Positions 43,941-53,315 of a stretch of DNA of 64,000 bases are shown in pieces. The stretch is taken from contig NZ_JAIVAM010000012.1 of the NCBI RefSeq assembly GCF_020171845.1, positions 62,001 to 126,000 of the forward strand. Reading direction: 5' to 3'. Source of the DNA: Cytobacillus kochii. GTDB taxonomy: Bacteria; Bacillota; Bacilli; Bacillales; Cytobacillaceae. The notes under the pieces are model-generated. The model was not told the origin of the DNA, ran no database searches, and saw only the letters and a program-made list of their open reading frames with translations. Each line of letters begins with the position of its first letter. The stretch's first letter is position 1. The translations under genes were made by a program, and so were the position numbers.

Positions 43941-44241
43941 TGACAAGACTCCTTTAAATGAATTGAACCTATTATACTCTTCTATTATACCAAATAGATT
44001 CGCCACCCGAAAGTTTCGTTAATCTAACAAAATATTTTTCATTTCCTCTCATAAAGTATGAGCAAAAATAATTCTTTTTAATATAATAATTAACAGAAAT
44101 GGTTAAAAACTTTTGCTCGCTATAAGATGTACGGGTATATTCAAGTCCTTTCATAATTGAAGCATGAAGTTTAACAGTAGTTTGTCTAGCATCACGACAA
44201 TTTATCGCTTCATTAAAAAGCGATGATCAGAGGTGAAGCCG
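43941..44241. other. divergent intergenic region between TerC and CxxC protein genes
   Basis: Holds the minus-strand extended -10 (TGGTATAAT) for the TerC gene and presumably a promoter for the small CxxC gene. I see no riboswitch or repeat. Confidence 0.4.
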
Positions 44242-44487
44242 ATGAGTCTAGGTAAATCTTTTAATCAATGGAAAAATGCGCGAGAACATAAACATTTAGA
44301 AAAGATGAAACGAAGTAATAGATGCCCAGAATGCTACGGACAAGGCTTTTTATTATATCCTAGCCTTATGTACTCCCTACATTCTGATACACTCTTTTGT
44401 CCAGGATGCGAAGGAAGTGGTCGTTTCAATGATTGGGTGACTATTCAAGAAAGAGAAAAGCATACAGAGGACGAACAAGTCGAATAA
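44242..44487 (+). CDS. small zinc-ribbon-like CxxC protein (paralogue 2)
   Basis: This 81-residue protein aligns with the one at 38162-38380: same helix (SFNQWKNAREHKHLEKMK) and the same cysteine frame, CPECYGQGF (Cys28, Cys31) and CPGCEGSG (Cys53, Cys56), with a charged C-terminal tail. The paired CxxCxGxG motifs suggest one bound zinc as in DnaJ zinc repeats. The function is unknown. The ATG at 44242 is preferred, since AGAGGTGA lies just upstream and an earlier GTG overlaps it. Monocistronic. Confidence 0.83.
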   Translation: MSLGKSFNQWKNAREHKHLEKMKRSNRCPECYGQGFLLYPSLMYSLHSDTLFCPGCEGSGRFNDWVTIQEREKHTEDEQVE

Positions 44488-44764
44488 CCAAACTTCTACT
44501 GGAGAACACAAGTCGAATGTTGAGTATCTTTAATTATTTGGCAAGAGTTATGTATAAATTTTCTGCCATTGCCTTTTACCTGAAAGGGTGAATGGACAGA
44601 GAAAAGGATGTTTTTCAGCTATATATTCCCATTTCATTATCGAAGCTTGCGCACATACTCTTTTTAGTTCTGCTCTAATTACTATGTAACCCATTCTCCT
44701 CACAAGATTGTTGGCACGCAAAATCAATAATTTTCTAATTCGTATAGAACAACAGACTAATCAA
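44488..44764. other. intergenic region without clear gene
   Basis: A minus-strand frame near 44560-44705 reads MGYIVIRAELKRVCAQASIM then KWEYIAEKHPFLCPFTLSG over 48 codons, but its GAGGAG is one base from the ATG. It may be a transposase scrap or chance. Confidence 0.25.
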
Positions 44765-44800
44765 AAAGCCCTCTCCTAAAAATGAAGGAGAGGGTTTAAA
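44765..44800 (-). terminator. terminator of the transaldolase gene
   Basis: GCCCTCTCCT and AGGAGAGGGT pair with an eight-base loop and T-rich flank on the minus strand, a few nt past the stop. Confidence 0.88.
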
Positions 44801-44805
44801 AAAGC

Positions 44806-45465
44806 TTATACTGTTTTCCAATCAGCAGCGAACTTCTCCATCCCTTGATCTGTCAATGGATGCTTCGTTAACTGCTCAATTACTTTGTACGGAATTGTCG
44901 CAATATGAGCACCTGCTAATGCAGCTCTTGTGACATGATCCGGATGTCTAACAGATGCAGCGATAATTTGAGCATCTATTTGATGAATACGGAATAACTC
45001 AGCTATTTTAGCAACGAGGTTAATCCCGTCTTCTGAGATATCATCAAGTCTGCCTAAGAATGGTGAAACATAAGTAGCACCAGCTCTTGCAGCAAGTAAT
45101 GCTTGGTTCACAGTAAAGATTAATGTGACGTTTGTTTTAACACCTTTTTTGGATAAATATCTTGTTGCTTCAAGGCCTGCCATTGTCATTGGCACTTTAA
45201 TAGTAATGTTCTTATCACCATTATTTATCTTAATCAGTTCCTCAGCCTCTGCAATCATTTGTTCAGCTGTTTCTGCAGAAGGAGTGACCTCAGCAGATAC
45301 TGATTCTAATTCTGGTACAGTTTGAAGGATTTCCTCAATTCTTGTTTCAAACTTAATGCCTTCTTTAGCTACAAGTGAAGGGTTAGTTGTTACGCCTGAA
45401 AGGACACCTAACTTGTATGCTTGTTTAATTTCATCTAAATTTGCTGTATCAATGAAAAATTTCAT
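44806..45465 (-). CDS. tal: transaldolase (short TalC-type)
   Basis: This 219-residue enzyme is the short decameric transaldolase type. It has [33 protein letters not shown], the Schiff-base lysine Lys90 in NITIKVPMT, and [14 protein letters not shown]. It moves dihydroxyacetone units between sugar phosphates in the non-oxidative pentose phosphate pathway. ATG at 45465 follows GGGAGG. It lies 76 nt after the 6-phosphogluconate dehydrogenase gene, so the two pentose pathway genes may be cotranscribed. Fructose-6-phosphate aldolase is a close relative and cannot be excluded by sequence alone. Confidence 0.93.
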   Translation of the reverse strand: MKFFIDTANLDEIKQAYKLGVLSGVTTNPSLVAKEGIKFETRIEEILQTVPELESVSAEVTPSAETAEQMIAEAEELIKINNGDKNITIKVPMTMAGLEATRYLSKKGVKTNVTLIFTVNQALLAARAGATYVSPFLGRLDDISEDGINLVAKIAELFRIHQIDAQIIAASVRHPDHVTRAALAGAHIATIPYKVIEQLTKHPLTDQGMEKFAADWKTV

Positions 45466-45541
45466 TGTAAAATACCTCCCTTTCTAGCTTCCTTTAACAT
45501 TATACCATACTAAAGCTGGTAATCGTTTCTAGTTTCATTCT

Positions 45542-46957
45542 TTACTTTTCCATCCAATTAGTATGATACGTTCCTTCTTTATCTACTCGCTGATACGTAT
45601 GTGCTCCAAAATAGTCTCTTTGTGCTTGCAGTAGATTAGCTGGTAATGTTGCCGTTCTATAGCTATCAAAATAAGCAATAGCACTCGAGAATGCAGGTAC
45701 AGGAATACCTTGTTCAATAGCAATAGAAAGAACTTTTCTTAATGAAGACTGGTAGCTTTCAACGATTTCCTTAAAATAAGGATCCAATAATAAATTTGCT
45801 AATGCTGGTTCACGATCATAAGCATCTTTAATTTTTTGTAAGAATTGGGCACGAATGATACAACCTCCGCGGAAAATCATAGCAATATCGCCATATTTCA
45901 AATCCCAATTCTGTTCATCAGACATTGCGCGCATTTGAGCAAACCCTTGTGCATAAGAGACAATTTTACTCATATACAATGCTTGTCTAACAGCTTCTAT
46001 TAACTCCGTACGGTCTCCACTATAGGTGTCCTCTTTAGGTCCTGCAAGAATCTTGCTCGCATGAACTCTTTCTTCCTTCATTGCGGAAATGAACCTTGCA
46101 AATACAGATTCTGTAATAATCGGAAGAGGCACCCCAAGATCTAAAGCATTTTGACTTGTCCATTTACCTGTCCCTTTTTGTCCCGCTTTATCGAGAATCA
46201 CATCAACAAGTGGTTTGCCAGTTTCGTCATCTACTTTTGTAAAGATATCAGCTGTAATTTCAATTAAATAGCTATCTAACTCACCCTTGTTCCATTCTGC
46301 AAATGTCTCATGAAGTTCATTCGCTTCTAAACCAAGTACATGTTTGAGAATAAAATAAGCTTCAGAAATCAACTGCATATCACCATATTCAATCCCATTA
46401 TGAACCATTTTCACATAATGACCAGCCCCGTTTGGACCAATGTATGTACAGCAAGGATCGCCATTTACTTTAGCAGAAATAGCTTCAAAAATCGGTTGTA
46501 CAAGGTCAAATGCTTCCTTCTTACCACCTGGCATGATTGAAGGTCCTTTTAAAGCTCCCTCTTCACCACCAGAAACGCCTGTACCAATAAAATGATAGCC
46601 TTCTTCTGCTAATTCTTGATTACGGCGGATGGTATCTTCAAAATATGTATTACCACCGTCAATTAAGATATCGCCTTTTTCAAGATATGGCTTTAGCGAT
46701 TCAATTGTCGCATCTGTCGCTGCACCCGCTTTAACCATTAACAAGATTTTTCTTGGTGTTTCCAATGATTGAACAAAATCTTCAATAGTTTCAGCGCCAG
46801 TAAAGTTCTTGTCCTTTGCTTCATTTTGTAAGAATGCTTCTGTTTTTTCATAAGAACGGTTAAAAACAGCTACTGAGAAGCCACGACTTTCTATATTCAA
46901 AGCAAGGTTTTTCCCCATTACTGCTAATCCAATAACACCTATTTGTTGTTTACTCAT
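45542..46957 (-). CDS. gnd: 6-phosphogluconate dehydrogenase, decarboxylating
   Basis: This 471-residue enzyme oxidises and decarboxylates 6-phosphogluconate to ribulose 5-phosphate with NAD(P). It starts with the dinucleotide fold [20 protein letters not shown], whose following NRSYEK is typical of NADP-preferring forms. Substrate motifs are [20 protein letters not shown] and [20 protein letters not shown], and the C-terminal [17 protein letters not shown] is intact. ATG at 46957 follows AAAGGA. It precedes the transaldolase gene. Confidence 0.97.
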   Translation of the reverse strand: MSKQQIGVIGLAVMGKNLALNIESRGFSVAVFNRSYEKTEAFLQNEAKDKNFTGAETIEDFVQSLETPRKILLMVKAGAATDATIESLKPYLEKGDILIDGGNTYFEDTIRRNQELAEEGYHFIGTGVSGGEEGALKGPSIMPGGKKEAFDLVQPIFEAISAKVNGDPCCTYIGPNGAGHYVKMVHNGIEYGDMQLISEAYFILKHVLGLEANELHETFAEWNKGELDSYLIEITADIFTKVDDETGKPLVDVILDKAGQKGTGKWTSQNALDLGVPLPIITESVFARFISAMKEERVHASKILAGPKEDTYSGDRTELIEAVRQALYMSKIVSYAQGFAQMRAMSDEQNWDLKYGDIAMIFRGGCIIRAQFLQKIKDAYDREPALANLLLDPYFKEIVESYQSSLRKVLSIAIEQGIPVPAFSSAIAYFDSYRTATLPANLLQAQRDYFGAHTYQRVDKEGTYHTNWMEK

Positions 46958-47107
46958 TTAATTGGTCCTTTCGTCTTTCATTTTTCCTTGACTGATACTT
47001 TAGTCAAGAATAGAATAACCCTCATCTGTGATTATACAAAACGATAAGGGTGATTACAATCAATCCTATTATTAAACAAACTGTGTGAACTTTCTCACTA
47101 TATCGCT

Positions 47108-48307
47108 CTAATGATAGTATAGTTCCATACCCTTTGAGTCTCCATTGGCAATAAATTTCTTCATTAAATCCGATAGAATCATACTGTATACCGTGCCATT
47201 GCCGCCATATGTGAGAAGATAATACCCGTTTGAGTAATTCGGATGTTGTTTGATCATTGGTAAGCCATTATGAGTCTCTCCAAAAAAGCCTGTCCAGTAA
47301 TAGGCAGGTTCTAACTTGTCCTTTAACATGGGAAACAACAAAAGTAATTGTTTTAATAATTGATCCCTTTTCTGAACTAACATCCTATCTCTTTTTCTAG
47401 AGTCTGAAGTTGACTCATCAAGGCCTCCAATAATGATTCTTTTATCTAATGTACGGCGTAAATACAAATAGGGTCTGGCAGTTTCCCAAATGAACATATC
47501 TTCTGGCCATTGATAATCAACTGGGTTAGTAGCTAAAGCATATGTGCTCACAATCATTGCATTTTTTTCAGCTATATCCATCTGAGCTTCATACCCTGTA
47601 GCATAAATTACATATTTCGTTTCAATAACGCTTTTATTATCAGTATATAATTTGACCGTATCTTTTCCCCATTTTTGGCCCACAATTTCACTTTCTTCAA
47701 AAATCTCTACTCCTTTTTTACTAGCCGCACTTAGTAAATAGTGAATATTTTTAAATATATTAATCTCAGCATCTCCTTCAGTAACAATGGCACCTTCTTT
47801 TTCAAAGGACCAACAATCTCTCATATCTCTCCTTGATAAAAAACGCACAGGAAACTGATGAGCTTGTAAATTGGCAAACTCTTTTTTCAGCATTTTCATA
47901 TCTTCTCTTTTAGATGCAAAATATAAGCTTTTTCTTTTAAAAAAATCTGGATTATCCTCTAAAGTTGGCAGAATGTTGGTTTCATAATGAGATATTGATT
48001 CAAAGCAGTTTTGTAAATGCTTTTTCGCTTTACTTAAGCCAAAAGAGTTAATATAAGATGTAAATGATTTATCATTACTATATTGTAGTAAACCAGTATT
48101 TGCAGAGGAACAACCCATACCGATTTTTCGTTTATCAATGACGATCGTTCTAATGTTTTCTTTCGCTAAATGGTAAGCAAGAAAAGCTCCACTCGAACCG
48201 CTGCCAATAATACACACATCACAGTTCTTATTCTCCTGCAAGCAGCCATACTTTTTCACGTCGTTCATTGTCATTGGCCAAAATAATTTACCAGCTTTTA
48301 AGTTCAT
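47108..48307 (-). CDS. FAD-dependent oxidoreductase (DAO family)
   Basis: This protein of about 399 residues has an FAD-binding fold CDVCIIGSGSSGAFLAYHLA near residue 30, then IDKRKIGMGCSSANTGLLQY, a mid-domain that binds substrate, and the C-terminal FFGETHNGLPMIKQHPNYSN. It matches DAO proteins such as glycine or sarcosine oxidases and Bacillus YurR-like proteins. The substrate is unknown. It is the last gene of an operon MFS transporter - 25-residue membrane peptide - oxidoreductase. The start ATG 48307 has AAAGG nine nt upstream; an ATG six nt earlier is too close to that site. Confidence 0.85.
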   Translation of the reverse strand: MNLKAGKLFWPMTMNDVKKYGCLQENKNCDVCIIGSGSSGAFLAYHLAKENIRTIVIDKRKIGMGCSSANTGLLQYSNDKSFTSYINSFGLSKAKKHLQNCFESISHYETNILPTLEDNPDFFKRKSLYFASKREDMKMLKKEFANLQAHQFPVRFLSRRDMRDCWSFEKEGAIVTEGDAEINIFKNIHYLLSAASKKGVEIFEESEIVGQKWGKDTVKLYTDNKSVIETKYVIYATGYEAQMDIAEKNAMIVSTYALATNPVDYQWPEDMFIWETARPYLYLRRTLDKRIIIGGLDESTSDSRKRDRMLVQKRDQLLKQLLLLFPMLKDKLEPAYYWTGFFGETHNGLPMIKQHPNYSNGYYLLTYGGNGTVYSMILSDLMKKFIANGDSKGMELYYH

Positions 48308-48343
48308 TGTCATTATCCTTTCAGCCTATAGAAGATTATGACG

Positions 48344-48421
48344 TTACTTTCCCCAAAAAATATGGATAAGAAACATGATAAGAAAGAAAGCAATGACAAA
48401 GAATACCAAGACATTATCCAT
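48344..48421 (-). CDS. 25-residue single-span membrane peptide
   Basis: The ATG at 48421 directly follows the TAA of the MFS gene (TAAATG), and the frame codes for MDNVLVFFVIAFFLIMFLIH plus IFWGK. That is a single hydrophobic helix with acidic start and basic end, the layout of small membrane microproteins. No Shine-Dalgarno is evident, so translation would rely on coupling to the MFS gene. It ends 36 nt before the oxidoreductase start. A real accessory subunit of the transporter is plausible but inferred; a chance ORF cannot be excluded. Confidence 0.5.
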   Translation of the reverse strand: MDNVLVFFVIAFFLIMFLIHIFWGK

Positions 48422-49624
48422 TTACGAAGCTTTTCTGTTATGAGATGGCAATGGCGTTAATTTGGTTTTTCTTCTTATATGAGCAACAAAATAGAGCAGA
48501 AAGATAAGGACGGCTAGTAAAGAAGATAGGATGTACATAAAACCGTATCCCTTTTCGTTTGCAGCGATACCAAGCAGTAGTGCACCCATTGCTAAACCCA
48601 TATCCATAAAACTTAAGCTCATGGCGTTAGCCGTCGCTCTTTTTTCTTTTGGTACGAGTCTAACAGCCCAAGCTTGGAATGTCGGTTGCATGACACCATA
48701 TGCAATGCCATAAAAAACAGCGGCAATAAATAATGTTGAAACACCTTTAGCAAATGCAATCAGTAACAACCCGATAAATGCTGCAATTGTTGCGCTATAT
48801 ATTAAATAAGCATGTCCAAAGCGATCGAAAATTTTCCCTGAAAATGGGCGAATGATAATGAGCATCGCCACTAAGATGAGAAAGAATAAAGAGGTTTGTT
48901 CCCCAACTCCAATAGAACTTCCTAAGCCTTCAATAAAATTCACCACTCCAGCAAACGTAAAATAAAATAATAATACTAAAAAGCATGGTAAAAAAGCGCG
49001 TGAATCAAAAGCAGATGCAACAATTGACAATTTACTAACTGCCTGCTGATTTATGTTTTGAGAAGTTTTAAGCGCAAGACTACCAATTGTAATCACTATA
49101 ATAAGAATAAGAGAAAAGTACAAAACGGATTCAAATGAATAAACATTAATCATTGAAATAGCCAAAAAAGGTCCGCTTGTTGTACCTACACTAGTAGCTA
49201 AGCCAAAATAACCGATTCCTTCACCTAAACGGTGGTCAGGAATTAAATTTGTGGTTATTGTTGCTAATAAAGTAGTAATAAAACCGAAAGCAATTCCTTG
49301 TAGTATGCGAAGGATAGTGAATAGAACGATAGAATTTGTGAATGTTGTCACAAAAATAAACAACAACATACCTATTAAAGATAGAATTAATAACGCTTTT
49401 TGATTCAAATACCGTAAGCATAAGCCTAAGAAAAGCCTAGATATAACAGCAGCAATCATAAATGCTGTTGTCATTAACCCTCCATATGTCGGGTTATTAC
49501 TTAATGTAGTAACATAGATTGGAAATCCCCCTAACAAGGATTGTAAACTTAAAAAAAATAAAAAAGTAAGCATAAGGGCCATGATATACTGTCTGGTCCA
49601 AAGCTTGCCTCCTAACGATTGCAT
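48422..49624 (-). CDS. MFS transporter, substrate unknown
   Basis: This 400-residue protein has about twelve hydrophobic helices, with RLFLGLCLRYLNQKALLIL and IRPFSGKIFDRFGHAYLIY in the two intracellular loops as expected for MFS. The family includes exporters and solute importers; the closest style is the YfkF/staphyloferrin-like drug:proton group, but substrate is not readable. ATG at 49624 follows AAGGT. It is the first gene of an operon with a tiny membrane peptide and a FAD oxidoreductase, so it may move that enzyme's substrate or product. Confidence 0.87.
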   Translation of the reverse strand: MQSLGGKLWTRQYIMALMLTFLFFLSLQSLLGGFPIYVTTLSNNPTYGGLMTTAFMIAAVISRLFLGLCLRYLNQKALLILSLIGMLLFIFVTTFTNSIVLFTILRILQGIAFGFITTLLATITTNLIPDHRLGEGIGYFGLATSVGTTSGPFLAISMINVYSFESVLYFSLILIIVITIGSLALKTSQNINQQAVSKLSIVASAFDSRAFLPCFLVLLFYFTFAGVVNFIEGLGSSIGVGEQTSLFFLILVAMLIIIRPFSGKIFDRFGHAYLIYSATIAAFIGLLLIAFAKGVSTLFIAAVFYGIAYGVMQPTFQAWAVRLVPKEKRATANAMSLSFMDMGLAMGALLLGIAANEKGYGFMYILSSLLAVLIFLLYFVAHIRRKTKLTPLPSHNRKAS

Positions 49625-49754
49625 GTTTAACCTTCTTCCTCAAAAAAATGAATATATTATATTTCGACTACCTAAGCAATTATAGCTTATAATCCTCCAA
49701 TAAAGTATGCTCATTTTACTTATTTTTTTGTCGAAATAAAGAGAAAATTTTTTA

Positions 49755-49783
49755 TTGTTTATGTAAGCGTTTTCATATATACT
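49755..49783 (+). promoter_or_regulatory. plus-strand SigA promoter with CcpA site between its boxes
   Basis: TTGTTT (49755-49760) and TATACT (49778-49783) are 17 bp apart. The spacer contains a perfect catabolite response element, TGTAAGCGTTTTCA, at 49762-49775. CcpA bound there would block this promoter; it could also affect the divergent MFS gene. Confidence 0.65.
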
Positions 49784-49805
49784 AAGTATTAGGCGGATAG
49801 CAAGT

Positions 49806-49868
49806 GTGGCTATCAACGTACTTGGCGAAGGTGGGGCCGGTATATTCAATGGTGATCATTTTATTTAG
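49806..49868 (+). CDS. possible 20-residue peptide of the CcpA-controlled transcript
   Basis: GTG at 49806 follows AGGCGG at a seven-base distance and opens V/M-AINVLGEGGAGIFNGDHFI. The GC content is above the local average. The region could instead be a structured RNA: GATAGC (49797) and GCTATC (49810) can pair over this start. A second short frame from TTG 49894 (44 residues, KRTNFSYFVKNNEFNLQAYI...) follows. Neither is recognised; the 540-bp gap has no other gene. Confidence 0.35.
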   Translation: MAINVLGEGGAGIFNGDHFI

Positions 49869-50124
49869 TACATATAAAAGGTTGTGATTAAGCTTGAAAA
49901 GAACTAACTTTTCGTATTTTGTTAAGAATAATGAATTTAACCTACAAGCCTACATCAAATACTTATTGTTGAAATATCATTCATCCACTATTCAAATTCA
50001 GTCGCATTCTCATCAGACGAAACTTTAATAGCTTATTAATCAAAGCCTATACTAAAAGGTTACCATTACACTTTTTGTAGGGACATGGATACGTGATGAA
50101 TGGTTAAACAACATATCCCCCAGT

Positions 50125-50160
50125 AAAAATCACAGCCATCCGCCATTGGCTGTGATTTTT
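50125..50160. terminator. bidirectional terminator between ileS and the small plus-strand transcript
   Basis: AAAAATCACAGCCA and TGGCTGTGATTTTT form a near-perfect stem with U runs in both directions, seven bp from the ileS stop. Confidence 0.9.
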
Positions 50161-50166
50161 CATTGT

Positions 50167-53100
50167 TTAATGGTCTATTTTGACTTTGATTGTTTCTCCA
50201 TCTACATCAAGATTTGTCATTTCTTCAACTTCTGCTAATGTAATTGTCTGGACAAGTAATGATTCTTGTAAAAGCGCTGAAAACTTCTCTAATACACTTA
50301 AAACCCTTTCATTGCCAAACATTGTTAGATGAATACGTAATTCAACCGCTAACCCTTTCTTTTTTCGAGTGTTTTGCACTTCTCTAATTACTTCCCTCAC
50401 TAACCCTTCCTGCAAAAGCTCTTCTGTTAATCCGATATCCAGTAGGACTGTACAATCTTTTCCTTCCGCAAACCTGTATGGGTGTTTTGCTTTTTTCTCT
50501 ACTAACACATCCTCATTTTCTAAAAAGAGCATTTCTCCATCTTTTTCTATATTTACTATTCCATCCGTCAGTAACCTATCTTTTTCATGGGCAGTTAATC
50601 CTTTTATTACCTGCTCAATCATTTTTACTCTTTTACCGAACTTTTTGCCGGCAATAGCGTAATTAACTTTTAACTCAATCATCATAAAATTATTTACATA
50701 TTTTTCATAAACAATGTCTTTTACATTTGTTTCATCTTTTATGATCTGTTCATAGGATGACAAATTAACCTTCCCATTAACAACACTTACGATTAATGTT
50801 TGAAGTGGTTGCTTTGTTTTGATATTTGCTGACATCCTGATTGATCTAGTGAGTTCAACAATTTGTCGAATAGCTTTCATTTCGGATTCTAATTGGATGT
50901 TAGTCTTCTTTTTCTCTTGCTTAGGGTAGTCAGTTAGATGAACGCTACTGCCGACTAATTGTAGGTGAATCTCATCAGTGACGAACGGCATAAATGGTGC
51001 AAATAATCGTGTTGATTGCAGAAGTACTTCGTATAGAGTTGTATACGCTGCCCTTTTGTCGTGATCTAACCCTTCCTTCCAGAATCTTTGCCGGGATCGT
51101 CTTACATACCAATTACTCACATCATCCAAAAATTCTGCCAGTAATTTAGCACTTTTAAAAAAGTCATAACGCTCTAACCCTTCTCTTACCTCCGCAATCG
51201 TATGATGCAATCTAGAAAGTATCCATTGGTCAATGAGTGCAAATTCCTTGACTCGATGTTGCCTGAAATCAAAGCCATCTATCTTTGCATACATATCATA
51301 GAAGGAAAAAACATTCCTCAACGTATCGACTATTTTTGATTTTGCTTGTTGAACAGTCTTTTTAGAAAATCGCTTATTATTCCAAGGGGCACTATCACTA
51401 AGAAGAGCCCATCTTAATGCATCTGCGCCAAACTCTTCAATCAACGATGTAGGATTTAGAGCATTCCCTTTGCTCTTAGACATTTTTTGTCCTTGCTCAT
51501 CTAATATATGGCCAAGAGATAAGACATTTTTATAAGGTGCAACACCTTTGTAAAGGGTGGATACGGCTAGTAAACTGTAGAACCATCCTCTCGTTTGATC
51601 TACTCCCTCTATTACAATATCGGCGGGAAATTGTTCTTTAAATGGCGTTGTCTGTTCGAAAGGATAATGATATTGAGCATATGGCATTGAACCACTATCA
51701 AACCATACATCAATGACCTCTTTCTCTCGCTTCATTTCACCACCACAAGAACATCTCAAATGAATGCGATCAACATAAGGTTTGTGCAGATCGATGCGAT
51801 CATTTACTTTTTCAATCGCTCTTTCTTTTAATTGTGCAATGGAACCTGGGGCAATTTCTAATCCGCATGTTTGACAAGTCCATACATTTAACGGCGTTCC
51901 CCAAAAACGATTTCTTCCAATATTCCAATCAACAAGTTGGTCAAGAAAGTGACCGAATCGACCATTCTTCATATGCGTTGGGTACCACTCAACCATTTGA
52001 TTATTGTCTATCATTTTTTCTTTGACATCAGTTGTTCGAATGAACCATCCTTCCATCGCATAATAAATCAGTGGATTGTCACACCTCCAGCAATACGGAT
52101 AACTGTGCTCATACTTCCTCTTGCTATAAAGTAGATTTTGCTGTGCTAACATTTGAATGATTGTTACATCACTTTCTTTCACTCTCTTATTTGCAAGCGG
52201 GGCAACTTGTTGCACATATCTCCCTTTCTCATTCACAACTTGAAGAAAATCTAATCCATTTTCTTTTACAGCTTGATAATCATCTTCACCATGTGCAGGG
52301 GCAATATGGACTAACCCAGTTCCTGCATCATCCTTTACGAAATCCGCAGCAATCACCATATGCCCCTTGTTGAGCGGAACAAATGAAAATGGTGCTACAT
52401 ACTTCATACCTATTAATTCTTCACCTCGTACAAACTCGATAACTTTGTAACCTTCTTTAAGTACAGTTGAAACCAAGCTTTCTGCAACAATCAATCGTTC
52501 ATTATTTTGCTCGACTTTCACATAACGTAGCTTAGGGTTTACCGCTACAGCTACATTTCCAGGTAACGTCCAAGGCGTTGTTGTCCAACAAAGTAAGTAT
52601 TCATTTTCAGCCACTTTAAATTTAACTGTTGCTGAAAGATCATGCACATCTTTATATCCTTGTGCGACTTCATGCGAGCTTAGGGACGTTTCACAATGAG
52701 GACAATACGGGACAACTCGATGTCCTTTATATAAACGCCCACCTTGATGAATGTGTGACAATATATGCCAAACTGATTCAATATACTCATTATCGAGCGT
52801 GATATAAGGGTTATCCATATCCACCCAATAGCCCAATAGCTCAGTAAACTGTCGCCATTCTTTTTCATATGTGAATACACTTTTCTTACACTCTGCGATA
52901 AATGCTTCTACACCAAATGCTTCAATATCCTCTTTGCTATGCAATTGTAATTTCTTTTGTACTTCAAGTTCTACAGGGAGCCCATGTGTGTCCCACCCTG
53001 CTTTTCTTAAAACTTGATGTCCCGTCATTGTTTTATAACGGGCAACAAAATCTTTTATCGTTCGACCAAGTGCATGACCAGCATGCGGCATACCATTTGC

Positions 53101-53229
53101 TGTTGGCGGGCCTTCATAAAAAACAAAGGATGGCGCCTCTTGCCTTTGCTGTATGGACTTTTGAAATATCCGTGCTTCTTGCCAATAATCAGCAATCTTC
53201 CTCTCCTTTTCCACATCTCGTTCTTTCAT
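50167..53229 (-). CDS. ileS: isoleucyl-tRNA synthetase, long (type 2, eukaryote-like) form
   Basis: This 1020-residue class Ia synthetase charges tRNA-Ile. The HIGH motif is HAGH at residues 49-52 in GMPHAGHALGRTIKDF, the KMSKS motif is intact (GQKMSKSKGNAL), and the CP1 editing domain has CWTTTPWTLPGN and HGEDDYQAVKENG. It is about 100 residues longer than Bacillus IleRS1 (about 920) and fits the type 2 group, often associated with mupirocin resistance. ATG at 53229 follows AAAGGGG. A T-box leader controls it. Whether another ileS exists elsewhere cannot be seen here. Confidence 0.95.
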   Translation of the reverse strand: MKERDVEKERKIADYWQEARIFQKSIQQRQEAPSFVFYEGPPTANGMPHAGHALGRTIKDFVARYKTMTGHQVLRKAGWDTHGLPVELEVQKKLQLHSKEDIEAFGVEAFIAECKKSVFTYEKEWRQFTELLGYWVDMDNPYITLDNEYIESVWHILSHIHQGGRLYKGHRVVPYCPHCETSLSSHEVAQGYKDVHDLSATVKFKVAENEYLLCWTTTPWTLPGNVAVAVNPKLRYVKVEQNNERLIVAESLVSTVLKEGYKVIEFVRGEELIGMKYVAPFSFVPLNKGHMVIAADFVKDDAGTGLVHIAPAHGEDDYQAVKENGLDFLQVVNEKGRYVQQVAPLANKRVKESDVTIIQMLAQQNLLYSKRKYEHSYPYCWRCDNPLIYYAMEGWFIRTTDVKEKMIDNNQMVEWYPTHMKNGRFGHFLDQLVDWNIGRNRFWGTPLNVWTCQTCGLEIAPGSIAQLKERAIEKVNDRIDLHKPYVDRIHLRCSCGGEMKREKEVIDVWFDSGSMPYAQYHYPFEQTTPFKEQFPADIVIEGVDQTRGWFYSLLAVSTLYKGVAPYKNVLSLGHILDEQGQKMSKSKGNALNPTSLIEEFGADALRWALLSDSAPWNNKRFSKKTVQQAKSKIVDTLRNVFSFYDMYAKIDGFDFRQHRVKEFALIDQWILSRLHHTIAEVREGLERYDFFKSAKLLAEFLDDVSNWYVRRSRQRFWKEGLDHDKRAAYTTLYEVLLQSTRLFAPFMPFVTDEIHLQLVGSSVHLTDYPKQEKKKTNIQLESEMKAIRQIVELTRSIRMSANIKTKQPLQTLIVSVVNGKVNLSSYEQIIKDETNVKDIVYEKYVNNFMMIELKVNYAIAGKKFGKRVKMIEQVIKGLTAHEKDRLLTDGIVNIEKDGEMLFLENEDVLVEKKAKHPYRFAEGKDCTVLLDIGLTEELLQEGLVREVIREVQNTRKKKGLAVELRIHLTMFGNERVLSVLEKFSALLQESLLVQTITLAEVEEMTNLDVDGETIKVKIDH

Positions 53230-53263
53230 CTATAAAGACCCCTTTCGATATCCATTCATATAC

Positions 53264-53298
53264 GAAAAAAACTCGATTCCTATACGTAGAATCGAGTT
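53264..53298 (-). terminator. leader terminator before ileS
   Basis: AACTCGATTC and GAATCGAGTT form a 10-bp stem followed on the minus strand by seven T residues, 35 nt before the ileS start. A second hairpin with TTTTTTT lies at about 53316-53340. Confidence 0.85.
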
Positions 53299-53315
53299 AA
53301 AATATCCCCTCTAAA

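Noticed and set aside
43941..44241. yybP-ykoY manganese riboswitch expected before a TerC gene
   Set aside because: The conserved aptamer sequences are not present; only a promoter is visible.
44560..44705. 48-codon minus-strand frame (MGYIVIRAELKRV...) as a gene
   Set aside because: The purine-rich site is one base from the ATG, the frame is unrecognised and the surroundings look non-coding.
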